Shown: one piece after another, positions 41,901-50,702 of the stretch | Layout: the number at the start of each line of letters is the position of its first letter | Numbering within the stretch: the stretch's first letter is position 1 | Source of the DNA: CAVVEQ01 sp963828855 | Lineage (GTDB): Bacteria; Chloroflexota; Anaerolineae; Anaerolineales; Anaerolineaceae | Assembly: GCA_963828855.1 (NCBI GenBank) | Contig: CAWHGB010000002.1 | Span: 558,001 to 622,000 of the forward strand | Reading direction: 5' to 3' | DNA: 64,000 nucleotides | Notes under the pieces: model-generated | Database searches by the model: none | Told to the model about the DNA's origin: nothing | Seen by the model: only the letters and a program-made list of their open reading frames with translations | Program-made: the position numbers and the translations under genes

Positions 41901-42831
41901 CCCCTGATACACAGGTCGTCGAATCCCTGGTGCAGATCATCACCCGCGAGGTGCTCAGCTGCTTACGCTGAGGAGGATATCCAGAAATCCATCTCCCAGG
42001 GCCTGATGTGCAAGCGCGATTGCGCCAGCGGCATGTGCGCCACCACCTGCTTCAATAAACTTGGCCAGGTCGTCAGCGCCGGTGCGGAGCGCATCACCAC
42101 CACCGTGGGTGTCATCCCCACCGATCTCAGCATGGCAGGCATGATCGACCACACCCTGCTCAAGCCGGATGCCACCCCCGAAAAGGTCACCCAGCTCTGC
42201 ATGGAAGCCCGCAAATACAACTTCGCCTCGGTGTGCGTCAACCCCTCCTACGTGAAGCTGTGCTCCGACCTGCTGCAGCGGATCGAACGTCAAGGTCTGC
42301 TGTGTGATCGGTTTCCCCCTGGGCGCCACCCTACCCGAGGTCAAGGTGATCGAAGCCAAGATGGCGCTCGAAAATGGCGCCACCGAGCTGGATATGGTCG
42401 TCAATATCGGTGCACTCAAAGCCCGCGATTCCGCCCTGGTCGCCCGGGATATCCGCGGGGTGGTGGCCACCGGGCACGCCGCAGGAGCGCTCGTGAAGGT
42501 CATTCTCGAGACCTGCCTGCTCACCGATGAAGAAAAAGTGCTCGGCTGCCTGCTTTCCAAGGAAGCCGGGGCGGATTTCGTCAAGACTTCCACCGGTTTT
42601 TCCACCGGCGGCGCCACGGTCAAAGATATCATGCTCATGCGCCAGACGGTCGGCCCTGAAATCGGCGTCAAGGCTTCCGGCGGCATTTCCAGCCGCGAGG
42701 ACGCGGAGAAAATGGTCAAAGCCGGCGCCACCCGCATCGGCGCCAGCGCCGGGATCAAGATCATCGGCGCAGCCGCGGCCGAACCCGCACCTGCCGCTGC
42801 CCCACAGCCTGAAGCCGTAAAAACCTACTGA
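41897..42831 (+). CDS. deoC: Deoxyribose-phosphate aldolase with N-terminal BMC targeting helix and Cys cluster
   Basis: Cleaves 2-deoxyribose-5-phosphate to acetaldehyde and glyceraldehyde-3-phosphate. About 310 residues versus about 220-260 for usual DERA. The extra N-terminus has a helix (TQVVESLVQIITREVLSAY), then CKRDCASGMCATTC. The DERA domain begins AGMIDHTLLKPDATPEKV. It has VKVCCVIGFPLG, Asp in ELDMVVNIGAL, the Schiff-base Lys in DFVKTSTGFSTGGAT and the second Lys in GVKASGGI, so it should be active. Single extra bases near 41955 and 42290 break the frame. The C-terminus carries an Ala/Pro tail. Confidence 0.92.
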
Positions 42832-42841
42832 GGAGAAAACC

Positions 42842-43132
42842 ATGCTGATCGCGAAAGTCGTTGGCACAACCATTTCGACCATCAAGGATGAAAAGCTGAC
42901 CGGGCGCAAGCTGCTGATGCTGCGCCCGACCGATGAACACGGCAATCCCACCGGCAAGCCCTACGTGGCCATCGACACCGTCGATGCCGGTATCGGCGAC
43001 CTGGTGCTCACCGCCTCCGGTTCCAGCGCCCGCCAGACCACCATCACCAAGGATACCCCGGTGGATGCGGTCATCATGGCCATGATCGATTCGCTGGAAG
43101 TGGAAGGCGAGATCGTCTTCAGGAAGAGCTGA
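42842..43132 (+). CDS. BMC shell pentamer (EutN/CcmL, BMC-P)
   Basis: Intact 96-residue vertex protein. MLIAKVVGTTISTIKDEKLTGRKLLMLRP and the conserved core VAIDTVDAGIGDLVLTASGSSARQT, then VDAVIMAMIDSLEVEG, are diagnostic of the PF03319 family. It caps the corners of the polyhedral shell. AGGAGAA precedes the ATG. It is one of three BMC-P paralogues in this operon; having several is common in SPU-type loci. Confidence 0.95.
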   Translation: MLIAKVVGTTISTIKDEKLTGRKLLMLRPTDEHGNPTGKPYVAIDTVDAGIGDLVLTASGSSARQTTITKDTPVDAVIMAMIDSLEVEGEIVFRKS

Positions 43133-43137
43133 GAAAA

Positions 43138-44594
43138 ATGGATTCGGACCTGGCCTCCATTCAGGAAGCGCGCGACCTGGCATCCGCTGCCTTTGAAGCC
43201 CAGAAAGTGTGGGCGAAGGCCACGCAAGCCCAGGTGGATTCCGTCTGCGCCGCGATGGCAGAGGCGGGTTTCCAGGCTTCCGAGCGCCTGGGGCAAATGG
43301 CCAGCGAGGAGACCGGTTACGGCGTACCCGCCCACAAGAAGCTCAAGAACGAATTTGGCTCGCGCTGCCGTCTGGGAGAGCATCCGCGACCTGAAGACCG
43401 TGGGCGTCGTCCGCGAGGATCCCGCCCGGCGGGTGTATGAGATCGCCTGGCCGATGGGCGTGATCGCCGGCCTGATCCCCACCACCAACCCCACCTCGAC
43501 CGTCTTCGCCAAAGCGCTGATCGCGGTAAAGGCGCGGGATGCGATCGTCTTCGCCCCTCACCCTTCCGCCGCGCGCTGCTCGCTGGAAGCCGCGCACGTG
43601 ATGGCAGAAGCCGCCGAAAAAGCCGGTGCCCCGCAGGGATTGGTGAGCTGCCTGAAGCAGATCTCCCTGCCGGGCACGCAGGAATTGATGAACCACAAAT
43701 ACGTCGCGCTCATCCTCGCCACCGGTGGCATCGGGGATGGTCAAAGCCGCCCACTCGGTCGGCAAACCGGCCTACGGGGTCGGCCCCGGCAATGTGCCGG
43801 TCTATGTGGACCGCACCGCGGACCTGGAAAAGGCCGCCCGCTATATCGTCGCCACCAAGGCCTTCGATTACTCCACCATCTGCGCCACCGAGCAGGCGGT
43901 CATCGCCGACAAACCCATCGCGCGCAAGTTGGAGGACCTGATGAAGGCGCAGGGCGCGCATTTCGTCACCCCCGCAGCAAGCCGACCTCCTCCGCAAGGT
44001 GCTCTTCTTCCCGGATGGCGGCATCAACCCCGCCACGGTGGGCAAATCGCCCTTCGTTCTGGCCGGCATGGCCGGCTTCGAGATCCCCGCCGGGACGCGC
44101 ATCCTGGTTGCCCGGCTTATCCAAGGTTGGCAAGGAGGAACCGCTCTCGCGCGAAAAGCTGACCACCGTGCTGGGCTGGTACGAAGCGGATGGCTGGGAG
44201 GCTGGCTGCGAACGCTCGATTGAACTGATCCAGTTCGGCGGGCGCGGACACACCCAGATCATCTATGCCACCGATGACAAGGTCATCATGGCATTCGGGC
44301 TGGAAAAACCCGTCTTCCGCATCCTGGTCAACACCATGGGCACGCTGGGCGCCATCGGTCTGACCACCGGGGTGATGCCCTCCATGACCCTCGGATCCGG
44401 CGGTGTGGGCGGATCGATCACCGGCGATAACATCACCGCCTGCCACCTGTTCAACATCAAACGCCTGGCGTATGAGATCGCCGCACCTCCCCCGGCTGCC
44501 TTCCAGGCTCCCGAGCCGGTTCCCCAGGCTAACCCCGCCTGACCTGGAAAAGATCGTCCGCGCGGTGGTGGAGGAAGTATTAAATGCGAAATAA
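43138..44594 (+). CDS. CoA-acylating aldehyde dehydrogenase (PduP-like) with C-terminal targeting helix, five frameshifts
   Basis: Converts acetaldehyde, CoA and NAD+ to acetyl-CoA and NADH. About 480 residues when joined. Markers: RAVWESIRDLKTVGV-type N-domain, GVIAGLIPTTNPTSTVFAK, VFAPHPSAARC, TGGIGMVKAAHSVGKPAYGVGPGNVP, the catalytic Cys in DYSTICATEQAVIADK, and LFFPDGGINPATVGKSP. After a Pro/Ala linker the frame must slip once more at about 44540 to read DLEKIVRAVVEEVLNAK and a stop, a C-terminal encapsulation-peptide helix as known for some PduP-like enzymes. All five breaks are single extra bases. Confidence 0.92.
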
Positions 44595-44646
44595 CCGGGT
44601 GAATTTTCCCGGATATTGAGAAAAACACGAAAGTGAGGAAAAAAGA

Positions 44647-44967
44647 ATGGATACTGCATTGATCGCTTTAGGAATGGTGGAGACCAAGGGTCTGGTCGGC
44701 GCTGTGGAAGCCGCCGATGCCATGGTCAAAGCCGCCAACGTCTCCCTGATCGGCTCGGAGTACGTGGGCGGCGGGTTGGTCACCGTGATGGTGCGCGGTG
44801 ACGTGGGTGCGGTGAAAGCCGCCACGGATGCCGGCGCTGCCGCTGCCAAGCGTGTGGGTGAGCTGGTTTCGGTGCATGTCATCCCCCGCCCGCACGTCGA
44901 GATCGAGATGATCCTGCCCCAGAGCAGCAAGGGCTCCTTCGGCGGCCGCAACGCTGAAAAGAAATAA
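44647..44967 (+). CDS. BMC shell hexamer (BMC-H)
   Basis: Intact 106-residue PduA/CcmK-type shell protein. The start MDTALIALGMVETKGLVGAVEAADAMVKAANV, the pore-loop area IGSEYVGGGLVTVMVRGDVGAV and VHVIPRPHVEIEMILP are typical of PF00936. A short polar tail follows (QSSKGSFGGRNAEKK). It is the only single-domain hexamer here, so it should build most of the facets. GAGG precedes the ATG. The 100 bases after it contain no gene. Confidence 0.95.
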   Translation: MDTALIALGMVETKGLVGAVEAADAMVKAANVSLIGSEYVGGGLVTVMVRGDVGAVKAATDAGAAAAKRVGELVSVHVIPRPHVEIEMILPQSSKGSFGGRNAEKK

Positions 44968-45071
44968 TCTGGCCCGATCCCGTAGATCTCACTCGGGACT
45001 AAGATCGATCCGGGACTCATCCCGGCAGGTGAAGGTTGACGGCAACCTGGTAACAAGGAGTTGTGATCAAT

Positions 45072-45701
45072 ATGGCTGATGCCTTTCAATTACGCTGTTA
45101 TTGCTTTCTCGACCGCATGCAGGCGCAATTTGCCGCCTTCATCGGCACGGTCACCCAGGGGGATCTGCCCACCGAAGGCATGGCCGCCCTCTATGTGGAG
45201 ATGGCGCCGGGCAACGAGGTCTTCCGCGTGGTGGATATCGCGGTCAAAGCCACCGAAGCCCGCCCCGGCGCGCAGATCGTCGAGCGCGAGTTCGGCATGT
45301 TCGAGGTGCACTCGCTCAACCAGGCTGCCGTGCTGGAAGCCGGTGAGGTGGTGCTGAACCGCCTGGGGATGAGCGTTGCTGACCGGATCAAACCCGAGGT
45401 CGTCTCCACCCAGGTGATCACCCGCATCGATCCCTACCAGGCCCAGCTCCTCAACCGCTTCCGCCGCGGGAGCATGCTCGTCCCCGGCGAGACGATGCTG
45501 GTGCTGGAATGCGCGCCTGCTGCCTACATAAACTATGCCTGTAACGAAGCGGAGAAAAAAGCCAACATCAAGCTGGTGCACGTCTCCTCGGTCGGGCGCT
45601 TCGGGCGTATGTGGCTGTCAGGGACCGAAGCCGAGATCGTCACCGCCAAGAACGCCGCCATCGCCGCCCTGGAAAATCTCGAAGGCCGGTCAGGCGCTTA
45701 A
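45072..45701 (+). CDS. BMC shell trimer (tandem-domain BMC-T)
   Basis: About 209 residues carrying two BMC folds in tandem. The first is around AALYVEMAPGNEVFRVVDIAVKATEARPGAQIVEREFGMFEVHS; the second is around RGSMLVPGETMLVLECAPAAYINYACNEAEKKANIKLVHVSSVGRFGRMWLSG. This forms pseudohexameric trimers, often with larger, gated pores for bulky metabolites. ATG 45072 has AAGGAG about 11 bases upstream; an in-frame GTG at 45063 is too close to the ribosome site. The gene is intact. Confidence 0.93.
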   Translation: MADAFQLRCYCFLDRMQAQFAAFIGTVTQGDLPTEGMAALYVEMAPGNEVFRVVDIAVKATEARPGAQIVEREFGMFEVHSLNQAAVLEAGEVVLNRLGMSVADRIKPEVVSTQVITRIDPYQAQLLNRFRRGSMLVPGETMLVLECAPAAYINYACNEAEKKANIKLVHVSSVGRFGRMWLSGTEAEIVTAKNAAIAALENLEGRSGA

Positions 45702-45714
45702 CGGAGGACGAATC

Positions 45715-46072
45715 ATGCCAAAAGAGTTCTATACCGAACGGGATATCGAGGACATGTTCAAGCGCGGAGAAACCGCGCTGGAGCTGAGCGATGATGTGGT
45801 GCTCACCGAGCTGGCCTACGAAAAAGCCCAACGCCTGGGGGTCAAGCTCATCGCCCGGCACGATACACCCCCCGCAGCGCCGGTCCGACCGTATATCGCC
45901 AAGCCCATCGCATCCTCTCCCGCAGCACCTGCCACCGCCGAGCGGACGCAGCCGGAGGACCTCCGGAAGCGCGTCCACGCGGCGGTTACCGCCAAGCTGG
46001 GCTACCCAGGTGGATCCCGCCCTGCTGGATGCGATCCTCGACCGGGTGCTGGCAGCCCTGGAAAGGAAATAA
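45715..46072 (+). CDS. Small BMC-associated protein of unknown function with a C-terminal targeting-like helix
   Basis: About 119 residues. The N-terminal domain MPKEFYTERDIEDMFKRGETALEL...DDVVLTELAYEKAQRLGVKLIAR resembles short domains seen in BMC loci and the start of EutT-like proteins (an assumption from pattern only). A Pro/Ala linker (about residues 50-80) leads to LRKRVHAAVTAKLG. After a one-base shift near 46005 comes VDPALLDAILDRVLAALERK, an amphipathic helix like an encapsulation peptide. GGAGG precedes the ATG. It may be a cargo adaptor or an enzyme accessory; I cannot assign an activity. Confidence 0.8.
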
Positions 46073-46075
46073 GCC

Positions 46076-46396
46076 GTGCTTTTTGGCAGGGTAAAGGGAA
46101 CCGCGGTCTGCACCATCAAGTATCCCGGCACCGAGGGGCTGAAGCTGCTGGTCGTCCAACCGCTGGATAAACACCTGCAACCGCTCGGTGCGCTCCAGGT
46201 GGCTGCCGATACGGTCCATGCCGGGATTGGTGACCTGTGCGTGATGGTGCGCTCACGCGAGGCATCCCTGGCGATGCCGGATGTCAAGTTCGTCCCGGTT
46301 GACCTTGCCACGGTCGGAATTGTCGACGATCTCGATATACGCCCGGATGAGGATTTCGATTTCACCCTCAAGCCAGGCTGGAACCAGTTCACATGA
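46076..46396 (+). CDS. BMC shell pentamer (EutN/CcmL, BMC-P), second copy
   Basis: Intact 106-residue BMC-P paralogue starting at GTG 46076: MLFGRVKGTAVCTIKYPGTEGLKLLVVQPLD, core VAADTVHAGIGDLCVMVRSREASLA. The C-terminus (FVPVDLATVGIVDDLDIRPDEDFDFTLKPGWNQFT) is longer and more acidic than in the other two copies. It overlaps the next BMC-P by four bases, indicating translational coupling. Sequence divergence among the three copies suggests mixed or alternative vertices. Confidence 0.93.
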   Translation: MLFGRVKGTAVCTIKYPGTEGLKLLVVQPLDKHLQPLGALQVAADTVHAGIGDLCVMVRSREASLAMPDVKFVPVDLATVGIVDDLDIRPDEDFDFTLKPGWNQFT

Positions 46397-46662
46397 TCCT
46401 CGCGAAAGTCGTCGGCACGGTCGTCACCACCATCGGCAACCCGCATTATAAGAACCGCAGGCTGTTGGTGGTGCAGCCGCTGGTCACCCCCGGCGAAAAG
46501 GCGGATGAGGATTTCATCGCCCTGGATGCCACCCACGCCGGGATCGGAGATACGGTGCTGATCAACCGCGAGGGCGGCGGCGCCCGCCAGGTGCTGGATG
46601 ACCCGGATGCGCCTGTCATTTCGGTGATCGTGGGGATCATTGATTCTGTGAAGATTGAATAA
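46393..46662 (+). CDS. BMC shell pentamer (EutN/CcmL, BMC-P), third copy
   Basis: Intact 89-residue BMC-P: MILAKVVGTVVTTIGNPHYKNRRLLVVQPL, core IALDATHAGIGDTVLINREGGGARQVL, end VISVIVGIIDSVKIE. It is closer to the first copy in its start (AKVVGT). It is the last gene of the operon, and the terminator lies 23 bases downstream. Confidence 0.95.
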   Translation: MILAKVVGTVVTTIGNPHYKNRRLLVVQPLVTPGEKADEDFIALDATHAGIGDTVLINREGGGARQVLDDPDAPVISVIVGIIDSVKIE

Positions 46663-46684
46663 TGTTCCAGCGGGAAACAGTTAC

Positions 46685-46714
46685 ACTCAGGCTTCTCAGC
46701 CTGAGTTTCTTTTT
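46685..46714 (+). terminator. Terminator of the BMC operon
   Basis: Stem ACTCAGGCT/AGCCTGAGT with a TCTC loop followed by TTCTTTTT. It defines the 3' end of the nine-gene unit 41336-46662. Confidence 0.88.
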
Positions 46715-46754
46715 AAGCTAGAATAGGGTTGTATCCTTTTTTGGAGGGAACAAA

Positions 46755-47671
46755 ATGTCACAAACTCCGAATTCATCCAAACCTATTTCTTCTTTCCGGG
46801 AAACTGTCACTCAAATTGAAAACATCATCAAATCAGAAGGACCGAATCTTCACCCGTCAGGGTATACCCGTTTGCTCTCTCACGGGAAGAAAACTTCCAC
46901 GGCCGTTCTCTGGTTTCACGGGTATTCCAGCGCACCACAGCAGTTCATCCCGCTGGGGCAAAAGTGCTTCGATCTTGGCATGAATGTTTATATCCCCCGT
47001 GCGCCGCACCATGGGATTAATGACCGCCTTACCGAGGAAACCCGAAAACTCACCGAAGATGAACTCAAAGCATGGGCTGAAGAAAGCCTGCAGCTTGCCC
47101 GTGGATTGGGCGAAAAGCTGATCGTGGGCGGGCTTTCGATGGGCGGTGCCATCACCTCCTGGCTGGCGCAGATCCACCCCGAGATCGATTTGGCTGTGGT
47201 GATCGCTCCAGCGATCGCTTACCGGGTCGTTCCCTCCTTTTCTGCGATCACTTGCGATACCAATTATTAGCTGGTTGCCGGATAACATGCATTGGTGGGA
47301 TGGTAAATTAAAGAGAAAAAGAAGAGGGACCAGATTATTCATTATGCCTGGGTTTCCATGCATGGGCTGACGATCTTCCCCCGGATGGGTATGGAGGTCA
47401 GAAAGCTTTACCGGAAGTCCCCTCCTGCAGCCAGAGAGATCTGGATGGTGATCAATGATCATGATGAGAGTATCGATGATGTTTCTGTGGATAAGTTTGC
47501 GAAGGATTGGCAAAAAACAAAACCGGGAGCAGTCCATATTTATCATTTCCCCGATGAATTGGGGATCATTCACGATTGCATCACGATTGAACAACCCAGG
47601 CAAAAAGTGGATATCGTCTACCCGGTCCTGATGGATATTGTTACTGGCAAAGGTAAAAGAATCTTGAGCAT
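46755..47671 (+). CDS. Alpha/beta hydrolase (carboxylesterase-like), frameshifted
   Basis: About 300 residues. STAVLWFHGYSSAPQQFIPLG contains the oxyanion region, nucleophile Ser is in GGLSMGGAITSWLA, the Asp region is MVINDHDESID, and the catalytic His is probably in LGIIHDCITIEQP. The frame breaks near 47235 and 47345. The open frame of the C-terminal part runs without a stop into the following GH1 gene. That apparent fusion is explained by an extra G in the GH1 start (about 47710), and the true end is probably near 47671, so it is uncertain. TAGAAT at 46719 could be a -10 box. Confidence 0.78.
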
Positions 47672-47686
47672 CGAGGAGCGAACGTC

Positions 47687-49035
47687 ATGGGCACAATTGA
47701 CCTTCCCGAAGGGATTCAAATGGGGTGTGGCTGCCTCCGCCTACCAGGTGGAAGGCGCTTGGAACGAGGATGGCAAGGGCGAAAGCATCTGGGACCGGTT
47801 CGTCCACACCCCCGGGAAGATCCTGCGCGGGGAGACCGGGGATGTTTCCATCGACCATTATCACAAATTTAAAGAGGATATCGCCCTGATGTCTTCTCTG
47901 GGCATCCCAGCCTACCGCTTCTCTACTGCCTGGACGCGTATCCTCCCCGAGGGAACGGGCAGGGTCAACCAGAAAGGACTGGATTTCTACTCACGCCTGG
48001 TGGATGAATTGCTCAAGAACAAGATCGAACCGTATGTCTGCCTGTTCCACTACGACCTCCCCCAGGCACTGCAGGAAAAGGGCGGCTGGCCGGAGCGCTC
48101 CACCGCCGAAGCCTTCGCTGAATATGCTGCCATCGTCACGGAAGCACTCTCCGACCGGGTGGGCACCTTCATTACCCACAACGAGCCCTGGGTGACCGCC
48201 ATGGCCGGGTATTTCTCCGGCGATCACGCCCCGGGCATCAAAGACCCGCTCACCGGAATCAAAGCCCTGCACCACCTGCTCCTCTCCCACGGCCTGGCGG
48301 CGGAAGCCATCCGGGCGAATGCAAAGAAACCGGTAAAGGTCAGCATCGTTCTAAATCTGAACCCGATTCACCCAGCTACAGACATCGAAAAAAGATCGGG
48401 ATGCCGCCTACCGCATGGACGCGATGATGAACCGTGTGGTGCTCGACCCGATCCTGAAGGGTACCACCCCCATTCATGATATTCCAATGGGGAAAATGAT
48501 CGCATCCTCTTTCATCAAGCCCGGCGACCTGGAGAAGATGCGCACCTGCGACCTGCTGGGGATCAATTACTACACCCGCGCGGTGGTGAAGAACGATCCC
48601 AAGTTCCCGGTGGTTGCTGCCACGCAGGTGCACCACGAGGGCAACGAATATTCCGGCATGTGGGAGATTTACCCGGATGGGTTATTCGAGATCCTGGATC
48701 GTGTCTGGAAGGATTACAAACCCCAATGCGAGCTGATGGTCACCGAGAATGGCGTGCCCGTGCCGGATGGGGTCGATTTTGACGGCCGCGTGCGCGATGA
48801 GCGCCGCATTCGTTACCTGCGCGCCCACCTGGCCCAGGTCCACAAAGCCATCCAGGCAGGCATTCCCATCTCCGGATATTTCCACTGGTCCTTCATGGAT
48901 AATTTCGAATGGGCGCTGGGCTACAGCCAGCATTACGGGCTGGTCTACGTGGATACCGCCGACCAGAAGCGGGTGGTCAAGGATTCGGGGCGCTGGTTCG
49001 CCGGTGTGATCCGCGCGAACGCCCTGGAGGATTAA
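47687..49035 (+). CDS. GH1 family beta-glucosidase/beta-glycosidase, two frameshifts
   Basis: Cytosolic retaining glycosidase of about 450 residues. ATG 47687 (MGTIDLPEG) has GAGGAG upstream. After one extra G it reads FKWGVAASAYQVEGAWNEDGKGESIWDRF (GH1 N-terminal signature). The acid/base Glu is in FITHNEPWVTAM and the nucleophile Glu in LMVTENGVPVPDG. YFHWSFMDNFEWALGY is the C-terminal signature. A second shift lies near 48395. It suggests use of plant-derived or other beta-glucosides. It ends at 49035. Confidence 0.92.
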
Positions 49036-49057
49036 CTCCTCCCGGCCTCTAACGCAG

Positions 49058-49950
49058 TTATTCGATTCCCAGCGATTTCACCGCAGAACGAACGGATTCC
49101 TCAGTCCATTTGCAGGTCAACATCCGGGAAAACCTGACCAGGTTTCTGTCTGGCGGGCGCTTTCCCCAGGCTGAACTTCGGTCAGCGGGCTGGTCGTCTC
49201 CAGCTCGATGCAGTTCACGTCGCAGTAGCATTCCATCGAGCAGCCCAGGTCGATGTAATCCCCGCCCGGGATGAATTCCGCTTTTTTAATGAAAAGGGTG
49301 CGATCCAGGAAATACCCCATCCAGCCGCGGTCATTGAGCCAGCCGACCTTGGTGCTGTCTCAGCGCTTGAAAATGCTGCTTTGACGAAGATGAAATCATT
49401 CCCTATGAAAAGGTTTTCCGAGCGCAGGTTCGCGTACGGCCAGAAGACCACCCGCCGGTTTGGCAGCAAGCCCAGTGTTCACCCTGGAAAGCGGCAGGAT
49501 GGCGAACCCGCCCGAGCGCGCCTGGCAGATCGGCCAGACGGTGAATTTCACCGGCCAAAGGTTCTGGTTGGTGAGGATGTGATCCACCACCAGCTCATTG
49601 GGGCGTACCCCTTCCCGAATGGTCATCGTCTTTTGGATGCCTGTCAGCGCTTCCACCTTTTGAATCAGGGAGAGCGTGCCCCCGCTCCACTCCACCTTCA
49701 CCGGGTCGGTATCCGCCTGGTAACTGCGGATGATATCCTCCGGCCCGTGCCAGACGCGCTGCCCGCCGCGCAGGATGTAATCTCCAGCCCTCACCGAATC
49801 CGGTAGCTCAGCAAAGAGGTTCCTGCTCCCGTTGATCTGCAGACCGGTGATGCGCGGACCGGCGTTTTTAAGCGCGTGAACTGTGAGCGTGCCGTTGGTG
49901 AGTTGAATGCATTCCTGCCCGGCGAAACGATCCTCTGAGTATTTCAGCAT
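49058..49950 (-). CDS. Galactose-mutarotase-like (DUF4380-type) protein, frameshifted
   Basis: About 298 residues, beta-sandwich style. LTNGTLTVHALKNAGPRITGLQINGSRNLFAELPD, YILRGGQRVWHGPEDIIRSY, and VVDHILTNQNLWPVKFTVWPI with ILPLSR are reminiscent of aldose-1-epimerase-like proteins annotated DUF4380. Shifts occur near 49480, 49350 and 49130. The C-terminal part contains KKAEFIPGGDYIDLGCSMECYCD and ELETTSPL. The catalytic residues of true mutarotases cannot be confirmed. It is convergent with the GH1 gene and may act in the same sugar pathway. Confidence 0.65.
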
Positions 49951-49999
49951 GTTGATATCCTTATTCTTGAAGTGTCATGCATTATTGTATCCAAAAAAG

Positions 50000-50034
50000 A
50001 AATCCCGGGGAGCGATTTACTTCCCGGGATTTTA
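50000..50034. terminator. Terminator between convergently arranged units
   Basis: Stem AAATCCCGGG/CCCGGGATTT with an 11- to 13-base loop, A-run on the left and TTTT on the right. On the minus strand it follows the hypothetical membrane gene at 50054. Confidence 0.75.
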
Positions 50035-50053
50035 AATTCTTGATTCTGAATGA

Positions 50054-50506
50054 TTAACTGAAATACTGCCGTTTATCTTTCAACGCGATGATATAACCCA
50101 GGATCGCGAAGGGGATCAACTGGTAGAAGATCACCATCAATTGCCCGGTGAACACCAGCCCGATCGCCGCGGAGATCACCGCGCTGATCCCGAACAGGAT
50201 GATGCCCCAGCGCTTCCAGAACCACATGGCGATGCCCGCCACCACGTCCAGGAAGGCGTTGGCGATGAGGATCGGGAGAATATAGGGCCTGGGCACATAG
50301 ACCTGGCTGCTTGGGTAGGTCGAGATCAGGTAGGTGGCAAGGATGCCGTGCAGGGTGATGATGATGATGGCCGTGGCCAGCAGCCAGCCGCGTTCCTTCT
50401 TCACCTGCTTGACCTGTTTCGCCTGAGCCGGTTGATTTTCGTGCTTGTTCTTCGGGTGGGTGGTCTTTACTGCCTGGTTGTGTTTTTTCTGGTGCGATTT
50501 CGACAT
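50054..50506 (-). CDS. Four-helix membrane protein (hypothetical)
   Basis: Intact 150-residue protein. A very basic, Gln/Lys-rich cytosolic N-terminus (about residues 1-40) precedes four membrane helices: LLATAIIIITLHGILATYLI, PILIANAFLDVVAGIAMWF, GIILFGISAVISAAIGLVF and MVIFYQLIPFAILGYIIAL. The last three helices and the length look like small DUF-type inner-membrane proteins; no function is recognised. It is followed by the terminator at 50000-50034. Confidence 0.75.
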   Translation of the reverse strand: MSKSHQKKHNQAVKTTHPKNKHENQPAQAKQVKQVKKERGWLLATAIIIITLHGILATYLISTYPSSQVYVPRPYILPILIANAFLDVVAGIAMWFWKRWGIILFGISAVISAAIGLVFTGQLMVIFYQLIPFAILGYIIALKDKRQYFS

Positions 50507-50594
50507 TCCCTTGGTCCTCCGCTTTTGATATCAAATGAAGTTCATATTATAGCCTAGTTGGCAAAAGATATTTGTTCCATTAAATAAAATCGAG

Positions 50595-50666
50595 TGGCGA
50601 GGGTGGGATTTGAACCCACATCCAATGGCTTATGAGTCCACTGCTCCACCGTTGAGCTACCTCGCC
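50595..50666 (-). tRNA. tRNA with CAU anticodon (Met elongator or Ile2)
   Basis: A 72-base cloverleaf: acceptor GGCGAGG/CCTCGCC, D-arm GCTC...GAGC, anticodon loop CTCATAA, T-arm GTGGG TTCAAAT CCCAC, discriminator A, no encoded CCA. The anticodon stem has one A-G mismatch at its base next to the loop. CAU could be elongator Met or Ile2 (lysidine-modified); the sequence lacks the initiator C1-A72 mismatch, so it is not initiator tRNA. Confidence 0.92.
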
Positions 50667-50702
50667 ACGGCGCAGCAATCTTACTATGAGGGTTTTCTTT
50701 TG

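Noticed and set aside
41955..42764. A 269-codon minus-strand frame opposite deoC
   Set aside because: Antisense shadow in GC-rich DNA; the plus strand has all DERA active-site motifs.
43138..44594. Programmed +1 frameshifting in the BMC aldehyde dehydrogenase
   Set aside because: Five shifts in one gene, at unlike sequences and without slippery-stop signals, match the same pattern seen in housekeeping genes across the window; sequence error is simpler.
47358..48479. Esterase-glycosidase fusion protein
   Set aside because: The GH1 gene has its own ribosome site and ATG at 47687 in another frame; an extra G near 47710 creates the apparent joining.
50595..50666. Selenocysteine tRNA next to selB
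   Set aside because: The anticodon is CAU, not UCA, and the length of 72 bases with a normal variable loop does not fit the long Sec tRNA.
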